Source of the DNA: Acinetobacter pullicarnis
GTDB lineage: Bacteria; Pseudomonadota; Gammaproteobacteria; Pseudomonadales; Moraxellaceae
DNA length: 64,000 nucleotides
Assembly: GCF_006352475.1 (NCBI RefSeq)
Contig: NZ_VCMZ01000001.1
Span: 1,364,001 to 1,428,000, forward strand
Reading direction: 5' to 3'
Made by a program: the position numbers and the translations under genes. Position 1 is the first letter of the stretch; every line of letters starts with the position of its first letter. The notes under the pieces are model-generated. The model searched no databases, was not told the origin of the DNA, and saw only the letters and a list, made by a program, of their open reading frames with translations. Below are positions 17,365 through 25,790 of the stretch, in pieces.

Positions 17365-17766
17365 GTGAGCAGTATTTCGGTTGCTGAGTATCAAAAGTTA
17401 ATTAAGTCGCAGCCTAAGGTTAAAGCTAAACGGCCTAAGCAGGTTAAAGCTGAACGAGTGGTGAGTGAGGGTGAAGCTACTCTCGCACAGCACTTGAAAG
17501 CACATGGCGTTAGCTTTGAGCAAGAGTTTAAGTTTTGCGTAGATCGTAAATGGCGGGCTGATTTTCATATTGTTGGCCACAAGTTACTTGTAGAGGTTGA
17601 GGGTGGGATCTGGTCAGGTGGGAGGCATACGCGGGCAAAAGGTTATATCGGGGATATGGAGAAATATAACGCGGCTGTAGGGCTGGGTTATCGAGTGCTG
17701 CGGTTTAGCACGGAGCAGGTTAAGAGTGGGTTTGCGGTTAATGGGATTAATGGACTTCTGGGGTAA
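17365..17766 (+). CDS. DUF559/VSR-like endonuclease domain protein
   Basis: A 133-residue protein with a PD-(D/E)XK-type fold: KFCVDRKWRADFHIVGHKLLVE, then EVEGGIWSGGR, then EKYNAAVGLGYRVLRF. Candidate active-site residues are Asp in RADF and Glu in LVEVEGG. A basic N-terminus (KVKAKRPKQVKAE) may bind DNA. It starts at GTG, abutting the previous stop. A clear paralogue lies at 21447-21872. Likely a junction-resolving or nicking nuclease for replication or packaging. Confidence 0.7.
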   Translation: MSSISVAEYQKLIKSQPKVKAKRPKQVKAERVVSEGEATLAQHLKAHGVSFEQEFKFCVDRKWRADFHIVGHKLLVEVEGGIWSGGRHTRAKGYIGDMEKYNAAVGLGYRVLRFSTEQVKSGFAVNGINGLLG

Positions 17767-17772
17767 GAAACG

Positions 17773-18282
17773 ATGAATGTGGCAGTGACGATTATGCAGG
17801 CAACAGATTGGAAAAAGTATAGCTTTGAGGGGTGGTGTCGTCAGCTTGGTGCTTGGATCAATGGTGACAATGAAACAATGGTGCGAATTGTGAAAATCAT
17901 GCCACTAAAACGAATCACTCAAAAACACAGAGAAAAATTACTCGCTATGTATATAGGTGATAAAAATTTGAAAGATCGGTTATGTGTGCGCCGTAAGGGA
18001 ACATGTTGCGAATTAGATAATAACGAAGCGCGTGCAATACAAAAGCTTCTAATTGATCTGCAGTCTGTGGATGATGAAGTGGTTCAGGAGTGGATCGGGG
18101 CGATCTGGTGGCATTATGTGATGGGTGAATCGATTCGTGATATTGCAAAGAGTAATGATACATATATAGCCCAAATACAACAGGATATTAAATGCGGTTT
18201 AGCATTCATCAAATCTCGTTACCCGCATTTTCAGATTGAAAAGTTCACCAAGAGTATTGATAAGGATGCTCAGCCCGCTTGA
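17773..18282 (+). CDS. Q-like late antiterminator candidate
   Basis: A 169-residue basic protein. The C-terminal part, WWHYVMGESIRDIAKSNDTY followed by IQQDIKCGLAFIKSRYPHF, resembles the DNA-binding end of phage Q-type antiterminators. As in lambda it is the last early gene, and it is followed by a gene-poor region with promoters and tandem terminators before the late genes. The family call rests mainly on position and this helix-turn-helix-like end. Confidence 0.55.
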   Translation: MNVAVTIMQATDWKKYSFEGWCRQLGAWINGDNETMVRIVKIMPLKRITQKHREKLLAMYIGDKNLKDRLCVRRKGTCCELDNNEARAIQKLLIDLQSVDDEVVQEWIGAIWWHYVMGESIRDIAKSNDTYIAQIQQDIKCGLAFIKSRYPHFQIEKFTKSIDKDAQPA

Positions 18283-18345
18283 CTGAATATACGGGGTATG
18301 GCATATTCCTGTTATAGTGGACGAAGTTATAGTAATTCACTGGAT

Positions 18346-18374
18346 AAGCCTCGCATTTGCGGGGTTTTTTAATG
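18346..18374 (+). terminator. Terminator after the early operon
   Basis: Stem CCTCGC/GCGGGG (one T.G pair) with an ATTT loop, followed by six T. It closes the rightward early transcript about 65 bp after the Q-like gene. Confidence 0.75.
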
Positions 18375-18554
18375 TGTGCAATTGTTCCAGGTAGTCTTCT
18401 AACAATAAAGAAATTATGCATGGCTCGCTGCACAGTAAAGTATTTAAATTTTCAGAATTAATTACAACAGATAAAGTTTTGATTAAACATCTAAGATATT
18501 GATTGTTAATTGATCGATTGAGTGGTTTTGTATTAAATAAGTAAATATATGTTA

Positions 18555-18675
18555 TTGATGAACATCACATAATATGTAATATTTTCGACATGGTAGATAA
18601 GGCATAACGTCTACCAGAGTGAAGTTCACTCAAACTTTATAGTCCAATCTTTTATAAAGGGGTTGGGCTTTTTTT
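18555..18675 (+). ncRNA. Candidate late-leader small RNA A
   Basis: Promoter-like TTGATG (18555-18560) and TAATAT (18577-18582), 16 bp apart. Downstream come the inverted repeat GGTAGA/TCTACC, the perfect hairpin GAGTGAA-G-TTCACTC, and a terminator stem AGTCCAA/TTGGGCT with seven T ending near 18675. No open frame. It lies where lambda makes its Q-controlled leader RNA. Confidence 0.45.
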
Positions 18676-18677
18676 AT

Positions 18678-18717
18678 GCACCCATAGCTCAGTTGGATAG
18701 AGCGGCCCCCTCCTTAG
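18678..18717 (+). pseudogene. 5' half of a tRNA gene (Arg-like, CCT anticodon position)
   Basis: Forty bases matching the 5' half of a tRNA: acceptor strand GCACCCA, TA, D stem GCTC/GAGC around AGTTGGATA, then the anticodon-stem strand and a loop in which CCT occupies positions 34-36. The rest of the tRNA is absent. It begins three bases after a terminator. Not a functional tRNA. Confidence 0.6.
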
Positions 18718-18876
18718 TTGTCACTTTTTTGAAATAATTGATGTGTGCTTTGGATGTTACCTCAATGAAAATATTATTATATTGAAATTATTTGCTTAAA
18801 TTTATTTTTATGTGTTATTTTTTACGTATTACAATTAACTGGTGTTTTTAGTCGCTAAACTCAATGTAATCTCGTT

Positions 18877-18962
18877 TATAATCAGCAATAAGTTGGCTGC
18901 GTATTCCTTGGAAATCGGTGATTGGTTTCAGCTGCTTTTTCTTGAAAAAGCAGCTTTTTTTA
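18877..18962 (+). ncRNA. Candidate late-leader small RNA B
   Basis: A perfect -10 TATAAT (18877-18882) with only a weak -35. About 50 bp later a very strong terminator has a 12-bp perfect stem AGCTGCTTTTTC/GAAAAAGCAGCT, a two-base loop, and seven T. Predicted transcript about 18889-18962, with no coding frame. Together with RNA A it makes a tandem promoter-terminator leader upstream of the late genes. Confidence 0.45.
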
Positions 18963-19212
18963 TGTCTAAATTTCAATTAAGCGTGCCGAATTAGATTTTT
19001 TTTAACTTTTATAGATGGTAGATTTTTTCTGTCTTTAATGTACACGCATACTCTAGATGGTTTGGATGATCATTAATAATGCAGTGGCTAACTTATGTTC
19101 TGCTGGGTGTGTGAGTTTTTAGGGGGGGCTAGCTATTATTTTATTGTAATTATGTGTATATGTATTAAACTTAACGACATAATATTAAATATATACATTA
19201 AATGGCACGCAT

Positions 19213-19479
19213 ATGGATAAAAAATTTACACTTTGCATATTACAGCAAATATATGAATTTATTTTAGCAGAAGAGGATGTTAACAAAAGAGACTCTCGTT
19301 TAAATGCGGTGAGATTTTTCTCTGAATTAAATTTAGGAACGAAATCATCTTTTAGATACGAATGGCCCTATAAGGTGTCTGGGCAGTTCGGTAATGTTGT
19401 GGTTATAGATCTAGAGGGTGCTCCCGATTTTTTTAGTAAAGACTTGTTTGTTAATTGGGCATATGACAACTTGAATTAA
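19213..19479 (+). CDS. Small AT-rich hypothetical protein
   Basis: An 88-residue protein with two helices at the N-terminus (FTLCILQQIYEFILAEEDVN) and a C-terminal half like FGNVVVIDLEGAPDFFSKDL. Not recognised. It lies in the AT-rich late-leader region with no strong ribosome site, and its base composition is unlike the neighbouring core genes, which suggests a recently acquired gene. Confidence 0.5.
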   Translation: MDKKFTLCILQQIYEFILAEEDVNKRDSRLNAVRFFSELNLGTKSSFRYEWPYKVSGQFGNVVVIDLEGAPDFFSKDLFVNWAYDNLN

Positions 19480-19538
19480 TATTATAATGGAAATCCATAT
19501 TTTACCTGCATAAAGAGAAGCAAGGTGAATAAAAACAT

Positions 19539-19841
19539 ATGGGATTATCCGTTTTAATTGGTGTGGTTATTGGCAGCCTTATAGGATTCTTTAGCTATTC
19601 ACAGATTTTTGCTCGTTATGATGCAGTCGTTGCATCTTGTGTGACAGTAAATCAGGCAGTGGATAACAAATTGTTAACAATAGAACAGGTTAAGCAGTTG
19701 GGTGTTTTAACAGGTAATAGTCTTCGGGCTGATCATCAAACGGTAGCAAGTAAATTTAATTTATCAAACAAACAAATCATCAGTGCATCTAAAGATTCAG
19801 TTTGTAGTCAATTTCTTGTTGGTGTAAATCAGGCTAATTAA
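19539..19841 (+). CDS. Small membrane-anchored hypothetical protein
   Basis: A 100-residue protein whose first about 20 residues (MGLSVLIGVVIGSLIGFFSY) form a signal anchor. A soluble helical part with two cysteines (ASCVTVNQ and SVCSQF) follows, perhaps a disulfide in the periplasm. No family is recognised. It is followed by a terminator at 19931. Confidence 0.55.
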   Translation: MGLSVLIGVVIGSLIGFFSYSQIFARYDAVVASCVTVNQAVDNKLLTIEQVKQLGVLTGNSLRADHQTVASKFNLSNKQIISASKDSVCSQFLVGVNQAN

Positions 19842-19930
19842 AAAATTATTAATTTAGTTTGATATGAATAAAGTCTTACTATTTTTTGTTTATTTGCATC
19901 GCATTTAAACTTATCGAATTCGATACCTTT

Positions 19931-19956
19931 AACCTCGCTACACGGCGGGGTTTTTA
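19931..19956 (+). terminator. Terminator
   Basis: Stem CCTCGC/GCGGGG with a six-base loop, then five T. The stem contains the prophage-wide heptamer CACGGCG. Confidence 0.65.
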
Positions 19957-19998
19957 TTTGCCTGAAGGAAAATGAAATGCACAAACCCAGTATCTAGA

Positions 19999-20239
19999 GT
20001 TTGCTGATTAGCTAAAGACTGTTTAAGCAAACACGTTTAGGCTCCACGAAAGAGGGCACAACCCACACAGTTCATCGAGTGTGAATAGGATGTGTAGGAA
20101 AGCAACAACCAGAATTGGGAGTGATGCCCCGCATTGAACTGAATGACGAAACCGAAAAATAAAGAATACTGTGCCTATTCAGTGGTTCTTTAAAGTAGGG
20201 AGTAGCTATGGACCACAGCATAGAACTTCTGTGGTAGCT
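19999..20239 (+). ncRNA. Candidate structured RNA before the late genes
   Basis: About 240 bases without an open frame, less AT-rich than their surroundings, with many complementary segments. These are GTTTGCT (19999-20005) with AGCAAAC (20026-20032); CAGTTCA (20068-20074) with TGAACTG (20135-20141); TGAATAGG (20082-20089) with CCTATTCA (20174-20181); and ACCACAG (20212-20218) with CTGTGGT (20229-20235), flanked by AGCT/AGCT. The second and third helices interleave, a pseudoknot arrangement. I recognise no known RNA class. Confidence 0.4.
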
Positions 20240-20375
20240 AAGCGCCCATATTTGAAATAAAAATACATAAAATCAATAATTGATTTAAGTTCTTGTAATA
20301 TAACGATAATTTGACATTTATTGCTGTCAGTGTTTTAATTACTAGAACAACTACTGATCAATAAAAGGAGTCATA

Positions 20376-20618
20376 ATGGGCTTTCAAAATGAAATAAGAC
20401 TTATGCCACGAGCCGGCAAGCAAAACGTACACCTTGTCGGCTATGTAGCAGATAAAACGAATTGCGCTATCTATGTAAAATCTTCCATTATCACTGATGG
20501 TGATGGCGCTATAGATAGACGTGAGGTTATGCAGATTATCTTGAGTAAGCACTCTGATGGAGCGGAGATATTGCTGCAGTCTGTTTGTGATCTAGGTCTA
20601 CAGGATATTACTGATTAA
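20376..20618 (+). CDS. Hypothetical protein (80 residues)
   Basis: An 80-residue protein beginning MGFQNEIRLMPRAGKQNVHL and ending LLQSVCDLGLQDITD. The ATG has a good AAAGGAG ribosome site. The sequence suggests a small alpha/beta fold; no family is recognised. It lies alone between the structured-RNA region and the lipoprotein gene. Confidence 0.6.
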   Translation: MGFQNEIRLMPRAGKQNVHLVGYVADKTNCAIYVKSSIITDGDGAIDRREVMQIILSKHSDGAEILLQSVCDLGLQDITD

Positions 20619-20724
20619 TGGTAATACCTACTAACCAGACCAACATCAGATCTGGGTAGTGCCACAAGTCAGGGATTTAATTTCTTTAAGTTTAAATCCT
20701 TGACAAAACCCCTAATATTTTTAC

Positions 20725-20747
20725 CGACCCAAAAGGGTCTTTTTTTA
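20725..20747 (+). terminator. Terminator
   Basis: GACCC-AAAA-GGGTC followed by seven T, just upstream of the lipoprotein gene. Confidence 0.75.
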
Positions 20748-20761
20748 CGCCCAAGGAAAAA

Positions 20762-21151
20762 ATGATGAAAATAAAAATGCTGGCAATCGGCTTGATTTGT
20801 GCAGTGTCAGTTGTAGGGTGTGCGCGTGACGCAGCAGTTGCATCGAAAAACCTTTCTTATGCAGCAGATAACTTTGAATTAGATCGCCGTATTGTTTTTT
20901 ATAATGGCATTACTGGTGAGTACATTTTAACGATTGAGGGGAAATGTTCATTTGATGCCGTGAGTGAACGCAAGGTCGATGTGACTTGCAAAACAAGTGG
21001 TTCTGAATATAAAAAACACTCCCTTGGTATTTCTGACAATGTTACTTATTTTTCTGAGCAGTTGACTAGCAAAGGTGTGAGCGCCTATCACTACAAGGTT
21101 GCATTTAAGCCACAGTCTATTATTCCTGATATTGATCTGAAGGTTCAGTAG
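20762..21151 (+). CDS. Phage-encoded lipoprotein
   Basis: A 129-residue lipoprotein: a signal peptide ending in VVGC gives a lipid-modified cysteine near residue 20, and a beta-rich mature domain follows (RRIVFYNGITGEYILTIEGK, then KVDVTCKTSGSEYKKHSLG). Such phage lipoproteins are often made in lysogens and may block superinfection at the envelope; that role is inferred. It sits between two terminators, so it is probably transcribed as a separate unit. Confidence 0.7.
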   Translation: MMKIKMLAIGLICAVSVVGCARDAAVASKNLSYAADNFELDRRIVFYNGITGEYILTIEGKCSFDAVSERKVDVTCKTSGSEYKKHSLGISDNVTYFSEQLTSKGVSAYHYKVAFKPQSIIPDIDLKVQ

Positions 21152-21370
21152 TCTATAGATCATCAGATTTCTGCTGCTTTAGTAGGCATTACTTATGCAT
21201 TAATTTATGTTTTAAACATGTTGGTATTATTTGCTAATTAAAACATACATTTAGTATCTATTAATTGGTATTTTATGATGTTTTATTTGGGGTGTAAAAA
21301 GCATAAATTTCTAACTGTCAGCAAGGCATAAGTAGAAAAGAATACAATGCTGATTGTAAACTTTCACACC

Positions 21371-21393
21371 ACCACCTTAGGGTGGTTTTTTAA
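21371..21393 (+). terminator. Terminator
   Basis: ACCACC-TTAG-GGTGGT followed by six T, in the about 300-bp gap after the lipoprotein gene. I saw nothing else there except AT-rich sequence. Confidence 0.75.
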
Positions 21394-21446
21394 TGCCTAA
21401 ATTTTAATTCCCCCGAATTCGACGGAATTAAACGCCGTGGACAATC

Positions 21447-21872
21447 ATGAACATTCAAAAATACAAAGCCCTAACCAACAAGAAGCCCATCAAAACAAAA
21501 CCAAGAACTAGGCCACTGCCTAAGGCAACACAGAAATATCTGGATGCATTTGAACGACTCAAGGAAATTCTTGACCGTATGGAAATCAAGTATGAAGAAT
21601 ACTTTCACTTCAAAAGCACAAAACATTGGCGTTTTGATTTACACCTTGTTGAATATCGAATGCTGATCGAAATTGCGGGTGGTCCATGGTCAGGCGGCCG
21701 CGGTGGAAAACTTGCTACCAAGGCTTGGAGTATGGATCGTTACGATGTGGCTGAAGAAATGGGATACAGGTTTATGCAGTTCATGCCTGCTGATATTGAT
21801 ATTGGCCGCGCAACTGCTTGGTTAAGAGGATTGAAGGCTCATGGAGCAGATCAGACCATTTCCACCGACTGA
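21447..21872 (+). CDS. Second DUF559/VSR-like endonuclease domain protein
   Basis: A 141-residue protein clearly related to the one at 17365-17766: HWRFDLHLVEYRMLIEIAGG, WSGGRGGKLATKAW, and YDVAEEMGYRFMQF. The candidate Asp in RFDLH is kept, but the ExE position reads EIAGG rather than EVEGG, so catalysis may differ. The N-terminus is strongly basic (KKPIKTKPRTRPLPK). Its place just before the terminase genes suggests a role in resolving DNA before packaging. Confidence 0.7.
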   Translation: MNIQKYKALTNKKPIKTKPRTRPLPKATQKYLDAFERLKEILDRMEIKYEEYFHFKSTKHWRFDLHLVEYRMLIEIAGGPWSGGRGGKLATKAWSMDRYDVAEEMGYRFMQFMPADIDIGRATAWLRGLKAHGADQTISTD

Positions 21873-22482
21873 CTTTATTGATCAGGCTGAGGAAGAAGAA
21901 GCAATTCGACTTGTGCCCGCCGTGGATCTAAAGGAGTGGGTGGTTGAGAACTTCTTGACGCTTGAAGGCACCTTACATAATCCTGATCACGACCATATTG
22001 CCGAGCTGCTACATGACAGTGAGCAATTCTTAGCATTCGCATGGGCATCATCGGCCGCCGTGGCCAAAAAACGCATGGTGTTAGGCCAGTGCGAAAAGGT
22101 GATGTTTAATCAAGGTGGATGGAAAAAGGCTCGTCAAGAACAACAGATGCGTGACTGGTTTGGATTCGTACCGATCTATTTAATTACTATCGACGCATCA
22201 TTCTGTGAGCAAGCTTCTGACCGTGACTTCTGCGCTTTGATTGAACATGAGCTATATCACATTGGCGTTGAGCGTGATGAAGACGGCGACATTATTTATA
22301 GCGATCATACCGGCCTACCTAAGCATTATTTGGCCGGTCATGACGTTGAAGAATTTATTGGTGTGGTCAAACGTTGGGGAGCAAGCGAAAGCGTTAAGCG
22401 TCTTGTTGAAGTCGCACAGAATCCGCCGTTTGTACCCGATTTAGATATAGCGAAGTGCTGCGGCAACTGCGTAATCAATTGA
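21841..22482 (+). CDS. Putative phage metallopeptidase
   Basis: A 213-residue protein with a zinc-protease core: IEHELYHIGVERDEDGDIIY contains HExxH, and a third ligand candidate is His in YLAGHDVEEF. This matches the putative phage metallopeptidase domain found beside terminase genes. Target unknown; head maturation or host interference are both possible. It overlaps the endonuclease-like gene by 32 bp. Confidence 0.75.
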   Translation: MEQIRPFPPTDFIDQAEEEEAIRLVPAVDLKEWVVENFLTLEGTLHNPDHDHIAELLHDSEQFLAFAWASSAAVAKKRMVLGQCEKVMFNQGGWKKARQEQQMRDWFGFVPIYLITIDASFCEQASDRDFCALIEHELYHIGVERDEDGDIIYSDHTGLPKHYLAGHDVEEFIGVVKRWGASESVKRLVEVAQNPPFVPDLDIAKCCGNCVIN

Positions 22483-22502
22483 GCCAATAGGCTCTTTTTT
22501 TT
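22481..22502 (+). terminator. Terminator before the packaging genes
   Basis: GAGCC-AATA-GGCTC followed by eight T, overlapping the stop of the metallopeptidase gene. Confidence 0.75.
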
Positions 22503-22540
22503 GCCTGCTTTGTTTTACGTAGTTTTACGAAGGTGGGTTT

Positions 22541-23068
22541 ATGGCAATACTAAGAGAGCCTGTAAAAGTCTTTATAGTTCAGTCTCTTGCTTGCTTTGAT
22601 ACCCCCCAACAAGTAGCAGAGTCTGTAAAACAAAACTATAATATAGAAATTGAGCGTCAGCAGGTTGCCGCTTATGATCCAACCAAGATAACTGGAAAGA
22701 ATTTAAGCAAAAAACTTAAAGAGTTATTTTATAAAACTCGTAAAGATTTCAATGAGAATATTGAAGATATCCCGATTGCTAACAAGGCTTTTCATTTTAA
22801 AGAGCTTCAGCAGATGTATAGCGACTTTGAGAAAAACAAGGTCATGAAAGCCAAGGTTTTAAAGCAGGCCCAAAGTTTAATTCAAATGAGTGGCTCAATA
22901 GCGAAAGGCGGGCTATCCGCCAAAGAAGAAATTGAGCTTGAGATTAAAAAGCTCGAACTAGAAAAACTCAAGCGTGAGGTAAATCCCCCAGAGGTTCGAC
23001 CACCTGACGAGGATTATAAGGTGGTATTGCGACCTGACGAGGAAATTCCAAATGAGCCAATTCTTTAA
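22541..23068 (+). CDS. Terminase small subunit (DUF2280 type)
   Basis: A 175-residue protein matching DUF2280: ILREPVKVFIVQSLACFDTP, AESVKQNYNIEIERQQVAAY and GKNLSKKLKELFYKTRKDF. A long charged coiled-coil C-terminus (IELEIKKLELEKLKRE) would drive oligomerisation. It should recognise pac/cos DNA and feed the large subunit, whose gene starts 16 bp before this stop. Confidence 0.8.
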   Translation: MAILREPVKVFIVQSLACFDTPQQVAESVKQNYNIEIERQQVAAYDPTKITGKNLSKKLKELFYKTRKDFNENIEDIPIANKAFHFKELQQMYSDFEKNKVMKAKVLKQAQSLIQMSGSIAKGGLSAKEEIELEIKKLELEKLKREVNPPEVRPPDEDYKVVLRPDEEIPNEPIL

Positions 23069-24368
23069 TCCTCCAGACGGCGCAGTAGAGTTAACACCAA
23101 AACAGGCGAATATCTATTTATGGGGTTGGCAGCCTGAGGCACGTTTTCGAGATGCGGTCTGTGGTCGGCGTTTTGGTAAAACATTTTTAGCTAAAGCAGA
23201 GATGCGCCGTGCAGCTCGTTTAGCTGCGAAGTGGAACGTGTCGGTAGAAGATGAAATTTGGTACGGTGCCCCTACATTTAAGCAAGCTAAGCGGGTATTT
23301 TGGAAACGGCTAAAGCAAGCCATTCCACCGTCTTGGCGTGCAGGTAAGCCCAATGAGACTGAATGTAGTATCACGCTTAAAAGTGGTCATGTTATTCGTG
23401 TTGTTGGTCTTGATAATTATGATGACTTACGTGGATCAGGCTTATTTTTTCTGATTATTGATGAGTGGGCTGACTGTAAGTGGGCAGCTTGGGAAGAAGT
23501 TTTAAGACCAATGCTATCTACATGTAAGTACATCGTGAATGGTGTGTACCGTGTTGGCGGTCATGTTCTAAGGATAGGAACGCCTAAAGGCTTTAATCAC
23601 TGTTATGACACGTTCATGGATGGGCAGCCTGGGCATGAGCCAGATTGTCGTAGTTTTTCCTACACATCATTGCAAGGTGGAAATATTCCTGCATCTGAGA
23701 TCGAAGTTGCTAAACGCAAGATGGATCCTAAGACGTTTAATCAGGAATATGAAGCAGGTTTCGAAAGCTATCAAGGTGTTATTTATTATTGCTTTAATCG
23801 AATAACGAATGCATCAAGTGAGACGGTCAAATCTAATGATGTGCTGCATATTGGAATGGACTTTAACGTTACCAAAATGGCAGCCGTGGTATATGTCCGC
23901 CGTGGTGAGACCATGCATGCTGTAGATGAGTTCGTTAATCTGTTTGATACACCAGCCATGATTGAGGCTATACAGAAAAAGTATCCTGATCACAGTATTG
24001 GCATTTACCCAGATGCTTCTGGAGAAAACCGTAAGTCAAGTAATGCGAGTGAAACGGATTTAGCTTTGCTAAGGAAGGCGGGCTTTAAGGTTCACGTGAA
24101 CGCTAGAAACCCAGCAGTAAAAGATCGGATTAACTCAATGAATGGAATGCTCTGCAATACTGTGAATGAGCGCAGATTATTTGTGAATGTCACGGCGTGT
24201 CCGAATTTTACGAAGTGCTTAGAGCGTCAAATCTATGATGATCATGGACAGCCCGATAAAAAGGCGGGCTTTGATCACATGAATGATGCGGGTACATATC
24301 CAATTGCTTACCTCTTCCCAGTGGAGAAGAAGATGGTTGGAGTTCGGCGTATTCGAGGTATGTCTTAA
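23052..24368 (+). CDS. Terminase large subunit
   Basis: A 438-residue packaging motor. Walker A variant CGRRFGKT at 37-44, Walker B FFLIIDEWAD near 130-139, and a C-terminal RNase H-like nuclease with IGMDFNVTKMAAVV near 267 and GIYPDASGENRKSS near 318. Complete and normal in length. It translocates DNA into the prohead through the DUF4055 portal encoded next. Confidence 0.93.
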   Translation: MSQFFNPPDGAVELTPKQANIYLWGWQPEARFRDAVCGRRFGKTFLAKAEMRRAARLAAKWNVSVEDEIWYGAPTFKQAKRVFWKRLKQAIPPSWRAGKPNETECSITLKSGHVIRVVGLDNYDDLRGSGLFFLIIDEWADCKWAAWEEVLRPMLSTCKYIVNGVYRVGGHVLRIGTPKGFNHCYDTFMDGQPGHEPDCRSFSYTSLQGGNIPASEIEVAKRKMDPKTFNQEYEAGFESYQGVIYYCFNRITNASSETVKSNDVLHIGMDFNVTKMAAVVYVRRGETMHAVDEFVNLFDTPAMIEAIQKKYPDHSIGIYPDASGENRKSSNASETDLALLRKAGFKVHVNARNPAVKDRINSMNGMLCNTVNERRLFVNVTACPNFTKCLERQIYDDHGQPDKKAGFDHMNDAGTYPIAYLFPVEKKMVGVRRIRGMS

Positions 24369-24373
24369 ACACT

Positions 24374-24395
24374 GCACCCAATTGGGTGCTTTTTT
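24374..24395 (+). terminator. Terminator-like hairpin between terminase and portal
   Basis: GCACCC-AATT-GGGTGC followed by six T. Such hairpins recur between structural genes here and probably tune relative expression under antitermination. Confidence 0.7.
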
Positions 24396-25790
24396 ATGGG
24401 TATTTATATGGCAGTTACAGATCAACATCCGCAGTATGCTGCGGCAAAGAAAAGCTGGCAAACGATGCAGGATGCGAGTTCTGTGGCTGGCGAAGATACA
24501 ATTAAATTAGCTACAACCACATATCTACCTAAGTCCGCAGGGATGATAGAAGCTGAGAAGCAAGATGGCTTAAATCGGAGCATATATGATGGTTATTTGA
24601 TGCGTGCTCAATATCCGTTATGGGTGCAAGATTCATTACGTACGATGATTGGGTTAGTATCAAAACTTACACCCGATATCCAGATCAAAAGCTCACTGCT
24701 GGCACATTTAGAGCAGAATGCCACAAGTGATGGTTTTGGCCTTAAGCAGCTACTTATACGAGTGGTGGATCAGATACTTCAATCTGGTCGCTGTGGGATT
24801 TATATTGATGTCGATAGTGAGGGAAAACCTTACTTTGCACTTTACGATGCCTTATCAATCATCAACTGGAAGGAAAACAGCGTAGGTGGTCGTCGTGATC
24901 TAAACCTAGTGGTCCTTGAAGAGCAGTACAACAATGGTGAGGATGAGTTTGGGCACAACACAAGAACAGTTCGCCGTGTATTAAGGCTTGTTGAAGGGGA
25001 GTTGATTGTCCAGCTATACGATGGGAATAATATTGAAGATAAAACCCCGTCCATTGGAGATAAAAAACTTAACTTCACGTTGTTTGTATTTGCTGGTGCC
25101 ACCGATAACTCGCCCGATGTAGGTACCATCCCATTACTAACCATGGCAAAGGCTGCATTAAAGTACTATCAGCTATCGGCAGATTACTTCCAATCATTGC
25201 ATCACACGGCGCACCCGCAGCCATGGATTAGCAATATGGACGATGAAGATGATCTAAGTGTTACTGGTCCAATGGCAGCCTGGCTATTACCAAAAGACTC
25301 GTCATGTGGTTATCTTGAGATCAATGGGGTGGGCATCGATAAAACTAAAGGTGAGATGGATGCTCAGAAAAACGCTGCATTAGAAGCGGGTGCCAAGGTT
25401 ATTGATACTAACTCGCAAGAGTCGGGTGAAGCCCGCCGTGCGCGTCAGGACGATCAGCATGCAAGTCTGCATAGTATTGTGACCTGTGCTGCTGAAGCAA
25501 TCGAGCAGGCCCTTAAGTATGCGGCTCAGTGGCTTGGGCTTAATCCCGATGATTGCGTATTTACGGTTAAGCCTGAGTTCTCAAATAAATCTTATGACAT
25601 TGAGCTTGCTAAGCAGCTGTTTGAAGGAGCATTAGCGGGTCGCAACTCATTCCAAACCTACTGGGAATACTTGGCCACTGGCAAGATGCCTGAACGGGAC
25701 TATAAGGCTGAGTTGGATCTGATTGAGCAAGAAACAAATAACCGACCTAATGGTAACTACGTCCCGTATCAAGGTGTAGGTGATGAATAA
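24396..25790 (+). CDS. Portal protein (DUF4055)
   Basis: A 464-residue protein of the DUF4055 portal family: IEAEKQDGLNRSIYDGYLMR near the N-terminus, YADFYQ-like segment KYYQLSADYFQSLHHTAHPQ in the middle and SQESGEARRARQDDQHASLH. It forms the ring at the head vertex through which DNA passes and to which the connectors attach. The stop overlaps the morphogenesis gene by 11 bp. Confidence 0.85.
   Translation: MGIYMAVTDQHPQYAAAKKSWQTMQDASSVAGEDTIKLATTTYLPKSAGMIEAEKQDGLNRSIYDGYLMRAQYPLWVQDSLRTMIGLVSKLTPDIQIKSSLLAHLEQNATSDGFGLKQLLIRVVDQILQSGRCGIYIDVDSEGKPYFALYDALSIINWKENSVGGRRDLNLVVLEEQYNNGEDEFGHNTRTVRRVLRLVEGELIVQLYDGNNIEDKTPSIGDKKLNFTLFVFAGATDNSPDVGTIPLLTMAKAALKYYQLSADYFQSLHHTAHPQPWISNMDDEDDLSVTGPMAAWLLPKDSSCGYLEINGVGIDKTKGEMDAQKNAALEAGAKVIDTNSQESGEARRARQDDQHASLHSIVTCAAEAIEQALKYAAQWLGLNPDDCVFTVKPEFSNKSYDIELAKQLFEGALAGRNSFQTYWEYLATGKMPERDYKAELDLIEQETNNRPNGNYVPYQGVGDE

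Noticed and set aside
18678..18760. A complete tRNA gene
   Set aside because: Only the 5' half matches; no T-arm or 3' acceptor strand follows.
20376..20618. Retron or reverse-transcriptase system linked to the structured RNA
   Set aside because: No reverse transcriptase gene is present nearby; the adjacent 80-residue protein is too short.
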